64,000 bases of DNA from Hyphomicrobiales bacterium. GTDB taxonomy: Bacteria > Pseudomonadota > Alphaproteobacteria > Rhizobiales > Rhizobiaceae. Below, piece after piece: positions 41,263 through 51,220 of the stretch (position 1 is the stretch's first letter; each line of letters starts with the position of its first letter). Location of the stretch: NCBI GenBank assembly GCA_900472175.1, contig UCHD01000004.1:650726-714725 (forward strand), in the 5' to 3' direction. A program made the position numbers and the translations under genes. The notes below the pieces were generated by a model that worked only from the letters and a program-made list of their open reading frames with translations, was not told the origin of the DNA and did not search any database.

Positions 41263-41928
41263 ATGGACCATGTCAATATCGATGTCGTTTCTGATGTCGT
41301 CTGCCCCTGGTGCTATCTTGGCAAGTCAAGGCTCGATCAGGCGATCGCCAATGTCGCGGATGATATCCGCGTCACCGTCAACTGGCGGCCGTACCAGCTC
41401 AACCCGGACCTGCCGCCGGAAGGCGTTGATCACAAGATCCATCTTGCCGAAAAGCTTGGCGGCCAGGCAGCGGTCGATCGTGCGCATGAGATGCTGACGG
41501 GCCTTGGCGAACAGGACGGCATTGCCTTCAATTTCGATGCCGTCAAGATCAGCCCCAATACGCTCGATGCACACCGGCTCATCCGTTGGGCGCTGACAGA
41601 AGGGCCTGAAGCGCAGAATGCGGTTGCCTCGCTGCTGTTCAAGGCCAATTTCGAAGAAGGCCGCAATGTCGGCGATCATGCGGTGCTGCTCGATATTGCC
41701 GCCGAGGCGGGACTCGACCGTGCGGTTATCGCGGCGCTGCTCACCTCGGATGCCGACAAGGATACCGTTTCCGGGGAAATCGAGACGGCGCGCGGCATGG
41801 GCGTCACCGGCGTTCCCTGCTTCATCATCGACAGCAAATATGCCGTCATGGGCGCGCAATCGGTCGACGTCCTGACCGGTGCGCTGCGCGATATCGCCAA
41901 GATGCAGGATGCGTCCCAGATCAACTGA
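41263..41928 (+). CDS. DsbA family oxidoreductase (FrnE-like)
   Basis: 221 residues, no signal peptide. Thioredoxin-fold active site CPWC at residues 14-17 (SDVVCPWCYLGK) and the family C-terminal segment GVTGVPCFIIDSKYAVMGAQ with the cis-proline. FrnE-type members are cytoplasmic thiol oxidoreductases linked to stress tolerance or polyketide synthesis. Separated from the upstream binding-protein gene by 100 nt with its own ribosome site (AAGGAG); followed by a terminator. Confidence 0.88.
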   Translation: MDHVNIDVVSDVVCPWCYLGKSRLDQAIANVADDIRVTVNWRPYQLNPDLPPEGVDHKIHLAEKLGGQAAVDRAHEMLTGLGEQDGIAFNFDAVKISPNTLDAHRLIRWALTEGPEAQNAVASLLFKANFEEGRNVGDHAVLLDIAAEAGLDRAVIAALLTSDADKDTVSGEIETARGMGVTGVPCFIIDSKYAVMGAQSVDVLTGALRDIAKMQDASQIN

Positions 41929-41945
41929 GTGATGATCCACACCTC

Positions 41946-41978
41946 AAAAAAGCCGCGCAGAATTTTGCGCGGCTTTTT
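41946..41978. terminator. Bidirectional terminator between frnE-like gene and mfd
   Basis: Arms AAAAAGCCGCGC / GCGCGGCTTTTT with an 8-nt loop, between convergent genes. Confidence 0.85.
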
Positions 41979-41986
41979 GTTTGCGA

Positions 41987-44900
41987 TCAGCTTTTTGCCA
42001 GACCGGCCAGCTGCGTCATCACAACCGCTGAGCCTGCCAGACGTTTTTCCGGTGTCGGGAAATCACGCTGGAAGAAGATGCTGTGATCCGGACGGATCTT
42101 CGCCATGATGCCCTGCTTGGCGATATAGCCGACAAGCGCGCCCGGATTGGGGAATTCGCGATTGCGAAACTGCACCACGACGCCCTTCGGGCCGGCATCG
42201 AGCTTCTCGACATTGGCAGTCCGGCAGAGCGACTTGATATAGACGATCTTCAACAGATGCTGGACTTCCAGCGGCAGCGGACCGAACCGGTCAATCAATT
42301 CCGCGCCAAACGCATCAATATCGGAAAGCTCGGTAATTTCGCCGAGACGCCGGTAGAGACCAAGGCGCAGATGCAGATCCGGCACATACTCGTCCGGGAT
42401 CATCACCGGCGTGCCTACGGATATCTGCGGCGACCAGCCGCTGTCGGCGATCTCTTCGTCACCCTTCAGCTCGGCCACCGCTTCTTCCAGCATCTGCTGG
42501 TAAAGCTCGAAACCGACTTCCTTGATATGACCGGACTGTTCGTCGCCAAGCAGGTTGCCGGCGCCGCGGATATCGAGGTCGTGGCTTGCCAGCTGGAAAC
42601 CAGCCCCCAACGTATCCAAAGACTGCAGCACCTTGAGGCGGCGTTCCGCCATGCTGGTTAGCGTCCGGTTGACCGGCAGCGTGAACAGCGCAAAGGCACG
42701 CACCTTGGAACGGCCAACACGGCCGCGAAGCTGATAGAGCTGCGCCAGGCCGAACATATCAGCGCGATGGACGATCAGCGTATTGGCCGTCGGCACGTCA
42801 AGACCGGATTCGACGATCGTCGTCGACAGGAGAACATCATAGCGGCCTTCGTAAAAGGCGTTCATGATGTCCTCGAGTTCCGTCGCCGGCATCTGTCCGT
42901 GGGCGACGGCGACTTTCAGTTCCGGTACATCGGACTTGAGGAAATCGTGGATTTCCGAGAGATCGGCCAATCGTGGGCAGACATAAAAACTCTGGCCGCC
43001 GCGATAATGTTCGCGCATCAGGGTCTCGCGGATCACCAGGGCATCGAATGGCGAAATGAACGTGCGCACCGCCATGCGATCAACCGGCGCCGTGGTGATC
43101 AACGACAATTCGCGAACGCCGGTCAGCGCCAGTTGCAGCGTGCGCGGGATCGGCGTTGCCGACAGCGTCAGCACGTGCACGTCGGATTTCAGCTCCTTAA
43201 GCCGTTCCTTGTGCTTGACGCCGAAATGCTGCTCCTCGTCGATGATCAACAGGCCGAGATTGGCAAAGTTGATCGAAGCGCCGAGCAGCGCATGCGTGCC
43301 GACGACGATATCGGTCTTGCCGTCTGCCACTTCCTTCTTAGTCAGCGCCAGTTCCTTGGAGCCGACAAGGCGCGACGCCTGGGCAATGCGGATGGGAAGC
43401 CCGCGAAAACGCTCGCTGAACGACTTGAAATGCTGGCGGGCAAGCAGTGTCGTCGGCACGACAACAGCCACCTGGACGCCGTTCATGGCGGCGATGAAGG
43501 CGGCTCGCAGCGCCACCTCGGTCTTGCCGAAACCAACGTCGCCGCAGACGAGCCGGTCCATCGGACGGCCAGCGCCAAGGTCGTCGCGCACGGATTCGAT
43601 CGACGTCATCTGGTCTTCGGTTTCATCATACGGGAAACGTGCCGCGAACTCGTCGTAAAGCCCTTCCGGCGTTGTCAATACGGGGGCATGGCGCGTCAGA
43701 CGTTCCGCAGCAATGCGGATCAGACCACCGGCCATGTCGAGCAGGCGTTTTTTCAGCTTGGCCTTGCGCGCCTGCCAGGCAACGCCGCCGAGCTTGTCGA
43801 GAACGGCGTCGCTGCCTTCCGAGCCATAGCGCGACAAAAGCTCGATGTTTTCGACCGGCAGGAACAGTTTTGCCTCGTCGGCATAGACCAGCTCAAGACA
43901 GGCATGCGGTGCACCGGCAGCCTCGATGGTGCGCAGGCCGATGAATCGGCCGATGCCATGTTCGGCATGCACGACAATGCTGCCCTCGTCGAGGCCGGCG
44001 ACCTCGGCGATGAAATCGGCGCCGCGCTTGCGGCGCTTCGAGCGACGCACCATGCGATCGCCGAGAATATCCTGTTCGCCGATGACGACCAGATCACCAG
44101 TCTCAAAACCGCTTTCGAGACTGAGGACGGCAGACGCCGCCTCTCCGGGCTTCAGACTGTTGACCTCCGACAGCGCCTTGACCGGCTTGATATTGGCAAG
44201 GCCGTGTTCGGCCAACACCTGCAGGAGACGATCCAGCGAGCCTTCCGACCATGCGGAAATCAGCACCCTTGCGCCCTTGGCGCGGCGATCGGCGATATAT
44301 TTGACCGCCTGATCGAAGACATTGACGCGCTCGGCATCACTGGTCGATTCCGTCGCATTTTTCGCCCAGCGCACCCCGAGCCGCGCATCGACGGTGACCA
44401 CCTGGCGCGCTTCGCCCTCGTGCTCGCTGAACGGCGAGAGACGGACGGCGTTGCGCGACACCAGCGCAGCATTGAACGCTTCAGCGCTGAGATACAGCAT
44501 CTCCGGCGGTACAGGCTTGTAGGGCGTACCCTGCGAGATCTGCGACTTACCGGGGGAAGTGGACGCCTGGCGGGCCTCGTAGTAATCCTGAACCAGTTTG
44601 GAGCGCTCGGCTGCAGCTTCGCGAACCACATGGTCTGTGACCATATGGAAGCCAGCGAGATAATCGAACACCGTGTCGAGCCTGTCGTAGAACAGCGGCA
44701 GCCAGTGCTCCATGCCCGCGTAACGCCGGCCTTCCGAGACGGCCAGATAGAGCGCGTCGTCACGGGTCGCGGCGCCAAACATCGACAGATATTGCGTGCG
44801 GAAATGGCTGATCGTTTCCGGCGTCAGCGACACTTCGCTCATCGGATTGAGATCGAGCGAGCGCGCCTTGCCGGTAGTGCGCTGACTGGCCGGATCGAAC

Positions 44901-45493
44901 GAGCGGATGCTTTCTAGCGTATCGCCGAAGAAATCCAGCCGTACCGGCTCGTCATTGCCGGGGACGAAGACATCGAGAATGCCGCCGCGCACCGCATATT
45001 CGCCGACCTCGCGAACCGTGGCGACGCGCTCGAAGCCGTTGCGGCCAAGCCGGGCGGCAATATCATCCATGCGGATATTCGCACCCGGGCGCGCCGAAAA
45101 AGCGAGATTTTCGATGATGTCCTGCGGCGCCATCTTCTGCAGCGCGGCGTTGACGGTGACGAGCACGATGGCCGGATGTGGCTTTTTCGCATGCGCGATC
45201 AGGCCGCTCAGCGTTGCCAGGCGCCGCGCCGAGGTATCAGCGCTGGGGGATACACGGTCATAGGGCAGGCAGTCCCAGCCCGGCAGGGTCAAGACCGGAA
45301 TATCCGGGGCGGCGAAACCCAGCATCTGCTCCACATCGGCAATGCGCTGGCCATCGGACAGAATGTAGGCGACCGGCCCATTGGCGCGGGCAAGCTCGGC
45401 AAGGATCAGCGGTTCGACCCCGGCGGGAACCGGACCGATGGTCAGCTCGCGGGTGGCGCGGGCAACTTTCTTGGGGTCAAAACCGGCGATCAT
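41987..45493 (-). CDS. mfd: Transcription-repair coupling factor
   Basis: 1,168 residues. Removes stalled RNA polymerase and recruits UvrA. In order: UvrB-like N-terminal homology (ILSDGQRIADVEQML), RNA-polymerase-interaction domain (GSIVVHAEHGIGRFIGL), RecG-like translocase with Walker A GDVGFGKTEVA and DEEQHFGVKHKE, SATPIPRTL, and GRVGRSKVRAFA, then the C-terminal TRCF domain. Its ATG overlaps the sdhE stop by 1 nt (TGATG). Confidence 0.98.
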   Translation of the reverse strand: MIAGFDPKKVARATRELTIGPVPAGVEPLILAELARANGPVAYILSDGQRIADVEQMLGFAAPDIPVLTLPGWDCLPYDRVSPSADTSARRLATLSGLIAHAKKPHPAIVLVTVNAALQKMAPQDIIENLAFSARPGANIRMDDIAARLGRNGFERVATVREVGEYAVRGGILDVFVPGNDEPVRLDFFGDTLESIRSFDPASQRTTGKARSLDLNPMSEVSLTPETISHFRTQYLSMFGAATRDDALYLAVSEGRRYAGMEHWLPLFYDRLDTVFDYLAGFHMVTDHVVREAAAERSKLVQDYYEARQASTSPGKSQISQGTPYKPVPPEMLYLSAEAFNAALVSRNAVRLSPFSEHEGEARQVVTVDARLGVRWAKNATESTSDAERVNVFDQAVKYIADRRAKGARVLISAWSEGSLDRLLQVLAEHGLANIKPVKALSEVNSLKPGEAASAVLSLESGFETGDLVVIGEQDILGDRMVRRSKRRKRGADFIAEVAGLDEGSIVVHAEHGIGRFIGLRTIEAAGAPHACLELVYADEAKLFLPVENIELLSRYGSEGSDAVLDKLGGVAWQARKAKLKKRLLDMAGGLIRIAAERLTRHAPVLTTPEGLYDEFAARFPYDETEDQMTSIESVRDDLGAGRPMDRLVCGDVGFGKTEVALRAAFIAAMNGVQVAVVVPTTLLARQHFKSFSERFRGLPIRIAQASRLVGSKELALTKKEVADGKTDIVVGTHALLGASINFANLGLLIIDEEQHFGVKHKERLKELKSDVHVLTLSATPIPRTLQLALTGVRELSLITTAPVDRMAVRTFISPFDALVIRETLMREHYRGGQSFYVCPRLADLSEIHDFLKSDVPELKVAVAHGQMPATELEDIMNAFYEGRYDVLLSTTIVESGLDVPTANTLIVHRADMFGLAQLYQLRGRVGRSKVRAFALFTLPVNRTLTSMAERRLKVLQSLDTLGAGFQLASHDLDIRGAGNLLGDEQSGHIKEVGFELYQQMLEEAVAELKGDEEIADSGWSPQISVGTPVMIPDEYVPDLHLRLGLYRRLGEITELSDIDAFGAELIDRFGPLPLEVQHLLKIVYIKSLCRTANVEKLDAGPKGVVVQFRNREFPNPGALVGYIAKQGIMAKIRPDHSIFFQRDFPTPEKRLAGSAVVMTQLAGLAKS

Positions 45494-45807
45494 CAGGCGT
45501 TTTTGTCCTTGTCGGCAAGCAGCACATCAAAATCAGGGCGATAGGACACGATCCGATTGAACAATGGCGTGCGATAGCGCTCCGGTACCGGCTGCGATCC
45601 AAGCACCCACTTGAGCAGATCAGTATCTTCTTCGCCCATGATCGTTTCGAGCTCGTCGAGCTCGGTCTCTGCCAGATCAGCAAGCTCATTGTCGGCGAAC
45701 TGTCCGAAAACCAGATCCATCTCGCGCACTCCCCGGTGCCAGGCGCGGAAAAGAATCCGTTTGCGGCGCGGATCGAGATCGGCGCTGGTGCGTGTGATGC
45801 CGGTCAT
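45493..45807 (-). CDS. sdhE: Succinate dehydrogenase assembly factor 2 (SdhE)
   Basis: 104 residues. Contains the RGxxE flavinylation motif as RGVREMD (Arg25-Glu29) and family segments RRKRILFRAWHRG and LLKWVLG. SdhE promotes covalent FAD attachment to SdhA. The stop overlaps the mfd start, so the two are translationally coupled; recG lies divergently 118 nt away. This sdhE-mfd/recG order is usual in rhizobia. Confidence 0.92.
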   Translation of the reverse strand: MTGITRTSADLDPRRKRILFRAWHRGVREMDLVFGQFADNELADLAETELDELETIMGEEDTDLLKWVLGSQPVPERYRTPLFNRIVSYRPDFDVLLADKDKNA

Positions 45808-45925
45808 GAAAAGTCCTTCCTGCCACCGCTTCGCTAAAGGCGGCGTTTCGCTATGGCTCTATAAACGCTGAAAAGATAAATGTCAGCCTTGCCAAAGACC
45901 TAATCCTCGTTTCAGTCTGCCCCGC

Positions 45926-48028
45926 ATGCGCCCTGCCCTTCTCGATCCACTTTTTGCTCCGCTCAACTCGCTTCCCGGCATCGGTCCGAAAGCCGGTGAA
46001 CTCTATGCACGCCTGCTCGGCCGCGACAGCATCGACGACTGCCGGGTGATCGACCTTGTCTTTCACGCGCCGCATTCATTGATCGACCGGCGCCATCAGC
46101 CGGGCATCGCCCGCGCGCCGCAGGGCGTCATCGTCACCATCACCGGCCGGGTTGACCGGCATCAGCCGCCGCCGCCGCGCACCAGCCAGCCCTATCGCGT
46201 CTTCCTGCACGACGACACCGGCGAACTGGCGCTGACCTTCTTCCGGGTCAAGGGAAACTGGCTGGAGAAAGCACTGCCGGTCGATGAGACCGTGACCGTC
46301 AGCGGCAAGGTCGACTGGTTCAACGGCCGTCCGTCGATGGTGCATCCGGATTACATGGTGCGCGCCACAGAGGCGGAAAACCTGCCGCTGGTCGAACCGA
46401 TCTATCCGCTGACGGCCGGTCTTTCGGCGCGCATCCTGCGCAAGGCGGTGGAGGCAGCCCTGCCCCGCATTCCGGACTTTCCGGAATGGATCGAAGAAGC
46501 CCTGATGCAGAAACAGGGCTTTCAGTCTGCACGCGACTGCTTTCTCGCTCTGCATGACCCGCGCGACGAAACCGATCTCGATCCGCAGGCGCCTGCCCGG
46601 CGGCGATTGGCCTATGACGAATTCCTCGCCGGACAGCTCTCGCTGTCGCTCGTGCGCCAGCGGCTGCGCAAGGTTGCCGGAATACCGGTTCATGCAACGG
46701 GCAAACTCAGCAAGCCGGTGCTTGCAGCCCTGCCGTTTTCGCTGACCGGCAGCCAGGAGGTCGCGATAGCTGAAGTGCTCAAGGATATGGCAGGCACAGA
46801 ACGCATGCTGCGGCTGCTGCAAGGCGACGTCGGCTCGGGAAAAACCGCGGTGGCGCTGATGTCGATGCTGGCTGCCGTCGAAGCGGGCGGTCAGGCCGTG
46901 CTGATGGCACCGACCGAAATTCTCGCGCGCCAGCATTTTGCAACCCTGTCAAAGATGGCAGCACCTGCCGGCGTGAGCATCGACGTCTTGACCGGCCGCA
47001 CCAAGGGCCGCGAGCGCGACGCCATTCTGGAACGCATCGCATCCGGCGAAACGCAGATTGTCATCGGCACGCATGCGTTGTTCCAGGACACCGTCGTCTA
47101 CAACAATCTTCTGCTGGCCGTCGTCGATGAACAACACCGTTTCGGCGTTCACCAGCGCCTGCGGCTGACGGCCAAGGGTATTTCCCCGCATATGCTGGTC
47201 ATGACGGCAACCCCCATCCCACGCACACTGGTTCTCGCCGCATTCGGCGACATGGACGTCTCGAAACTCACTGAGAAACCGGCCGGGCGAAAGCCGATCC
47301 AGACCGTGACGGTATCGACCGAACGCACCGGTGAAATCGTCGACCGGTTGCGCACCGCGCTGGCTGAAGGCAAGAAAGCCTACTGGATCTGCCCGCTGGT
47401 CGAGGAATCCGAAGCCTCCGACCTCATGTCCGCCGACGAACGGTTCCAGAGCCTCGACAAGCAGTTCGGCCCGAATGTCGGCCTCGTGCACGGACGCATG
47501 AACGGGGCGGAAAAGGATGCGGTGATGCTGGCCTTCAAGAATGGCGATATCCGGCTTCTGGTTGCCACCACTGTCGTCGAGGTCGGGGTCGATGTGCCGG
47601 ACGCGACGATCATGGTGATCGAGCATGCCGAACGGTTCGGGCTGGCGCAGCTGCATCAGCTGCGCGGCCGCGTCGGCCGCGGCGACGAAGCCTCGACCTG
47701 CATCCTGCTCTACAAGGGACCACTCAGCGAAAACGGCCGCGCGCGCTTGTCGATCCTGCGAGAGACGGAAGACGGCTTCCTCATCGCCGAAGAGGATCTG
47801 AAACTGCGTGGCGAAGGCGAATTGCTCGGCACGCGGCAGTCCGGAACACCCGGTTTCCGCATTGCCAGCCTGGAAGCGCATGGCGATCTGTTGGAAATTG
47901 CCCGCAAGGACGCCGCTTACATCATTGAGCGGGATCCGGATCTGACATCGCAGCGCGGTGAGGCTTTGCGAACACTGCTCTACCTGCATCGCCGCGACGA
48001 AGCGATCCGTTTTCTCAGGGCCGGCTAA
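45926..48028 (+). CDS. recG: ATP-dependent DNA helicase RecG
   Basis: 700 residues. N-terminal wedge/OB domain (about 1-165), SF2 helicase core with Walker A GDVGSGKTAVA, DEQHRFGVHQR, TATPIPRTL and GRVGRGDEAST, and the C-terminal motif GEGELLGTRQSG. Reverses stalled forks and processes branched DNA. Its 3' end overlaps the convergent DUF502 gene by 14 nt. Confidence 0.97.
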   Translation: MRPALLDPLFAPLNSLPGIGPKAGELYARLLGRDSIDDCRVIDLVFHAPHSLIDRRHQPGIARAPQGVIVTITGRVDRHQPPPPRTSQPYRVFLHDDTGELALTFFRVKGNWLEKALPVDETVTVSGKVDWFNGRPSMVHPDYMVRATEAENLPLVEPIYPLTAGLSARILRKAVEAALPRIPDFPEWIEEALMQKQGFQSARDCFLALHDPRDETDLDPQAPARRRLAYDEFLAGQLSLSLVRQRLRKVAGIPVHATGKLSKPVLAALPFSLTGSQEVAIAEVLKDMAGTERMLRLLQGDVGSGKTAVALMSMLAAVEAGGQAVLMAPTEILARQHFATLSKMAAPAGVSIDVLTGRTKGRERDAILERIASGETQIVIGTHALFQDTVVYNNLLLAVVDEQHRFGVHQRLRLTAKGISPHMLVMTATPIPRTLVLAAFGDMDVSKLTEKPAGRKPIQTVTVSTERTGEIVDRLRTALAEGKKAYWICPLVEESEASDLMSADERFQSLDKQFGPNVGLVHGRMNGAEKDAVMLAFKNGDIRLLVATTVVEVGVDVPDATIMVIEHAERFGLAQLHQLRGRVGRGDEASTCILLYKGPLSENGRARLSILRETEDGFLIAEEDLKLRGEGELLGTRQSGTPGFRIASLEAHGDLLEIARKDAAYIIERDPDLTSQRGEALRTLLYLHRRDEAIRFLRAG

Positions 48029-48725
48029 GCGCCTTGCCGCGTTTGATGGGTGCTGGTTCCTGCGTGACCGCCAGAGCTTTTGGCAGATAATCGGGAGCGA
48101 CCAGGCCGCCGGACAGAAGCAACTTGGCAGCATCTTCGGGGCTCATGTCCAACGGCACGATCTTTTCGCGCTGCACGAAAATCAGAAAACCAGCGGTTGG
48201 CACCGGCGTCGGCGGCAGGAAGACCGCGACCATGTCCAAGCCGCGCTCGGTAAATTTGACCGCGATCTCGCCTTTGGCATCCGTGGCGATGAACACCAGC
48301 GCCCAGAGGCCGGGACTGGGATATTCGATCAGCCCTGCCTTCTTGAACGAATTCGACTGGTCCTGCAGCACCGTCTGGAAAATCTGCTTCAGGCCCTTGT
48401 AGATCGAGCGGACCAGCGGTGTGCGAACGAGCAGCGATTCGCCAAAGCCAACGACGCTACGGCCAATCAGGTTGGCCGTGAAAAAACCGACCAGCGTGAT
48501 CAGCACCAACGCCGTCAACAGGCCAAAGCCGGGAACCGGATAGGGCAGGAAATTGTCCGGGTTATAGTCGAATGGCAGGTATGGTTTGACCCAGCTGTCG
48601 GCCCACAGGATGAACGACCAGGTGATCCACGCGGTGATGGCCAACGGCGCACAGATGATCAGGCCGGTCAGGAAATAATTCCTTAACCGCGTGGCAAAAA
48701 ACCCACGTGCCGGTTTGTCTGTCAT
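48015..48725 (-). CDS. DUF502 family membrane protein
   Basis: 236 residues. Two hydrophobic segments near the N-terminus (NYFLTGLIICAPLAITAWITWSFI; GFGLLTALVLITLVGFFTANLIG), then conserved IYKGLKQIFQTVL and a beta-rich C-terminal part with FVQREKIVPLDMSPEDAAKLLLSGG, as in DUF502. Function unknown. Last gene of the glmU-glmS-GNAT-DUF502 run, 10 nt after the acetyltransferase. Confidence 0.88.
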   Translation of the reverse strand: MTDKPARGFFATRLRNYFLTGLIICAPLAITAWITWSFILWADSWVKPYLPFDYNPDNFLPYPVPGFGLLTALVLITLVGFFTANLIGRSVVGFGESLLVRTPLVRSIYKGLKQIFQTVLQDQSNSFKKAGLIEYPSPGLWALVFIATDAKGEIAVKFTERGLDMVAVFLPPTPVPTAGFLIFVQREKIVPLDMSPEDAAKLLLSGGLVAPDYLPKALAVTQEPAPIKRGKALSRP

Positions 48726-48735
48726 ACCGCTCCGT

Positions 48736-49242
48736 CTATTCGCCGACGCCAGCGTAAAACGCCGCGTTATAGTTTACCATGCCGGACGCCTCACCCGAGG
48801 ACAAGGGCTGCACCAAAAAATACTGCGGCGCACAATCCTTGAGGATAAACTGAGGATCATTGCGAAATCCGAATTTAGTATAAAGCTCCGGATCGCCCAT
48901 AACGACGCAGCCGGCCGCTGCCCGATCTCGCAACATGTCCAGTCCCCGGCGGATCAGGGCGCCACCGATGCCCCGCCCCTGACATTCAGGCAGAACCGAT
49001 ACCGGACCGAGCCCGAACCAGCCCTTCGAACCGTCAGACAGTTCGAGAGGAGAAAAAGCGACATGGCCGACCACTTTACCATCCACGACGGCAACCAGCG
49101 AAATGTTCAGAGCACCGGCTTGCCGCAAGCGATCGATGATCAAGTGTTCGGTCTGATCGCTGTGTGGATGATCCTTGAAGGCCGCTGCCGTGACGTCGCG
49201 GATCGCTGCGATATCAGCCGGGATCTCCTGGCGGACGATCAT
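48736..49242 (-). CDS. GNAT family N-acetyltransferase
   Basis: 168 residues. GNAT core with VVDGKVVGHVAFSPL (beta4), LGPVSVLPECQGRGIGGALIRRGLDML (acetyl-CoA loop Q/RxxGxG/A as QGRGIGG) and VVMGDPELYTKFGF. Close in layout to YhbS-like acetyltransferases; substrate unknown. ATG overlaps the glmS stop (ATGA), so it is co-translated with glmS. Confidence 0.9.
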   Translation of the reverse strand: MIVRQEIPADIAAIRDVTAAAFKDHPHSDQTEHLIIDRLRQAGALNISLVAVVDGKVVGHVAFSPLELSDGSKGWFGLGPVSVLPECQGRGIGGALIRRGLDMLRDRAAAGCVVMGDPELYTKFGFRNDPQFILKDCAPQYFLVQPLSSGEASGMVNYNAAFYAGVGE

Positions 49243-51065
49243 TCCACCGTGACCGATTTTGCCAGATTGCGCGGCTGATCGACGTCGGTACCCATGAACA
49301 CGGCCGTGTGATAGGCGAGCAACTGGATTGGTAGCGAGAAGATCATCGGTGCGATGATCTCATCGACATTCGGCAGCACGATCGTGCTCATCGTTTCGAG
49401 CTTGGAGGCTGCTGCTCCCTTCTCGTCGGTGATGAAGATGATGCGGCCGCCACGGGCTGCGACTTCCTGCATGTTCGACACGGTTTTTTCAAAGAAACGA
49501 TCATGCGGCGCGATGACGATGACCGGCATGTTCTCGTCGATCAGGGCGATCGGACCGTGCTTCAACTCGCCTGCGGCATAGCCTTCCGCATGAATATAGG
49601 AAATTTCCTTGAGTTTCAGCGCGCCTTCCATGGCGAGCGGATAGCTGGTGCCGCGGCCGAGGTAGAGCACGTCCTTGCACTTCGACAATTCGCGCGACAG
49701 GCTTTCGATCGTTGGCTGGATACTGTTGAGCACCTTGCCCATGATGCGCGGCATCTCGGCAAGACTGCGGACCAGAACCTTTTCCTCAGCCTCCGTTATC
49801 GTTCCACGCACACGGCCAGCGCCAATGGCAAGAGCCGCGAGCACAGACAACTGGCAGGTAAACGCCTTGGTCGAGGCGACGCCGATTTCAGGTCCGGCCA
49901 GGATCGGGAAGATCGCATCGGATTCCCGCGCGATGGTCGATTCCTTGACGTTGACGACGGCGCCGATCTTCAGGCCGTTTTCCTTGCAGTAACGCAACGA
50001 GGCCAGCGTATCGGCGGTTTCACCGGACTGAGAGATGAACAGTGCTGCCGATTGCGGCGACAGCGGAATATCGCGGTAGCGGAATTCCGAGGCCACGTCG
50101 ATTTCGACCGGCAGCCGGGCGTAACGCTCGAACCAGTATTTGCCAACCAGACCGGCGAGATAGGCGGTGCCGCAGGCGGAGATGGCAAGGCTCGGCACCT
50201 TGGCGAAATCAATCGCGGCCGCGATCGGGTTGACCTTGTTCTCGATGAAATCGACGTAGTGGCTGAGCGCATGCGAAATCACTTCCGGCTGCTCGTAGAT
50301 TTCCTTTTCCATGAAATGGCGGTGATTGCCCTTGTCGACCATATAAGCGGCAGCAACCGACACCTGACGTGGACGCGAGACCGGCCTGCCATCATGATCG
50401 AGGATTTCGATACTGTTGGCCGTCAGCACGGCCCAATCGCCATCGATCAGATAGGTGATTTCATTGGTGAAGGGCGACAGCGCGATCGCGTCGGAGCCAA
50501 GGAACATCTCGCCCTTGCCGAAACCAACAGCAAGCGGCGGGCCGCTGCGGGCGGCCATGATCGTGTCCGGTGCATCCTGGAAGATGACGGCCAGCGCATA
50601 GGCGCCGGTGACGCGGCGCAGCATCGCCTGCATTGCGTCCCTTTGGCTCATGCCGTCGCGGATCAGCTTGGCCAGCAGCTGCGCAACGACTTCGGTGTCG
50701 GTCTGCGTCTTGAAGGTCGCACCGGCGGCGGCAAGCTCATCCTTCAGCTCGGAAAAATTCTCGATGATGCCGTTGTGGACGACGGCGACACCATCGGTGA
50801 AATGTGGATGGGCATTGTTTTCGGTCGGTGCGCCATGCGTCGCCCAGCGGGTGTGGGCAATGCCGGTCTGTCCTGCCAGCGGCTCGCCACGCAGCTTGGT
50901 TTCAAGGTTGACCAGCTTGCCTTCAGCGCGGCGGCGCTCAAGCACACCGTTATGGATGGTCGCGACACCGGCGGAATCGTAGCCGCGATATTCGAGACGC
51001 TTCAGCGCATCGACGAGGCGCTCGGAGACTGGCTGATTTCCAACAATACCGACGATGCCGCACAT
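49239..51065 (-). CDS. glmS: Glutamine--fructose-6-phosphate aminotransferase (isomerizing)
   Basis: 608 residues from ATG 51065, which gives the nucleophile Cys2 (MCGIVGIVG) after removal of Met; the longer ORF from 51110 is impossible for an Ntn hydrolase. N-terminal glutaminase (RWATHGAPTENNAHPH) and two SIS domains (SQSGETADTLASLRY, GRGTSYPLAMEGALKLKEISYIHAEGY). Makes glucosamine-6-phosphate for peptidoglycan and lipopolysaccharide. Lies 155 nt after glmU on the same strand. I saw no glmS ribozyme. Confidence 0.97.
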   Translation of the reverse strand: MCGIVGIVGNQPVSERLVDALKRLEYRGYDSAGVATIHNGVLERRRAEGKLVNLETKLRGEPLAGQTGIAHTRWATHGAPTENNAHPHFTDGVAVVHNGIIENFSELKDELAAAGATFKTQTDTEVVAQLLAKLIRDGMSQRDAMQAMLRRVTGAYALAVIFQDAPDTIMAARSGPPLAVGFGKGEMFLGSDAIALSPFTNEITYLIDGDWAVLTANSIEILDHDGRPVSRPRQVSVAAAYMVDKGNHRHFMEKEIYEQPEVISHALSHYVDFIENKVNPIAAAIDFAKVPSLAISACGTAYLAGLVGKYWFERYARLPVEIDVASEFRYRDIPLSPQSAALFISQSGETADTLASLRYCKENGLKIGAVVNVKESTIARESDAIFPILAGPEIGVASTKAFTCQLSVLAALAIGAGRVRGTITEAEEKVLVRSLAEMPRIMGKVLNSIQPTIESLSRELSKCKDVLYLGRGTSYPLAMEGALKLKEISYIHAEGYAAGELKHGPIALIDENMPVIVIAPHDRFFEKTVSNMQEVAARGGRIIFITDEKGAAASKLETMSTIVLPNVDEIIAPMIFSLPIQLLAYHTAVFMGTDVDQPRNLAKSVTVE

Positions 51066-51220
51066 ATGTTTCTTCTCCGCAATTCTTCGCAAAACCGGCC
51101 TGCCAAACACGCCTGCCGCAATATTCGTCAGATGCCGCTTAGGTACCGGATTTCACAAAATGCGCAATCAGCCCGAAACTCACTTTCGATGTCAGCTTTT
51201 AACCGTGCCATGACGACATG

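Noticed and set aside
42767..44917. 716-codon plus-strand ORF opposite mfd
   Set aside because: mfd is certain on the minus strand; the ORF is rich in Arg/His and has no domain.
50900..51220. glmS ribozyme upstream of glmS
   Set aside because: The 155-nt glmU-glmS spacer shows no ribozyme-like pairing by eye, and this ribozyme is known mainly from Gram-positives.
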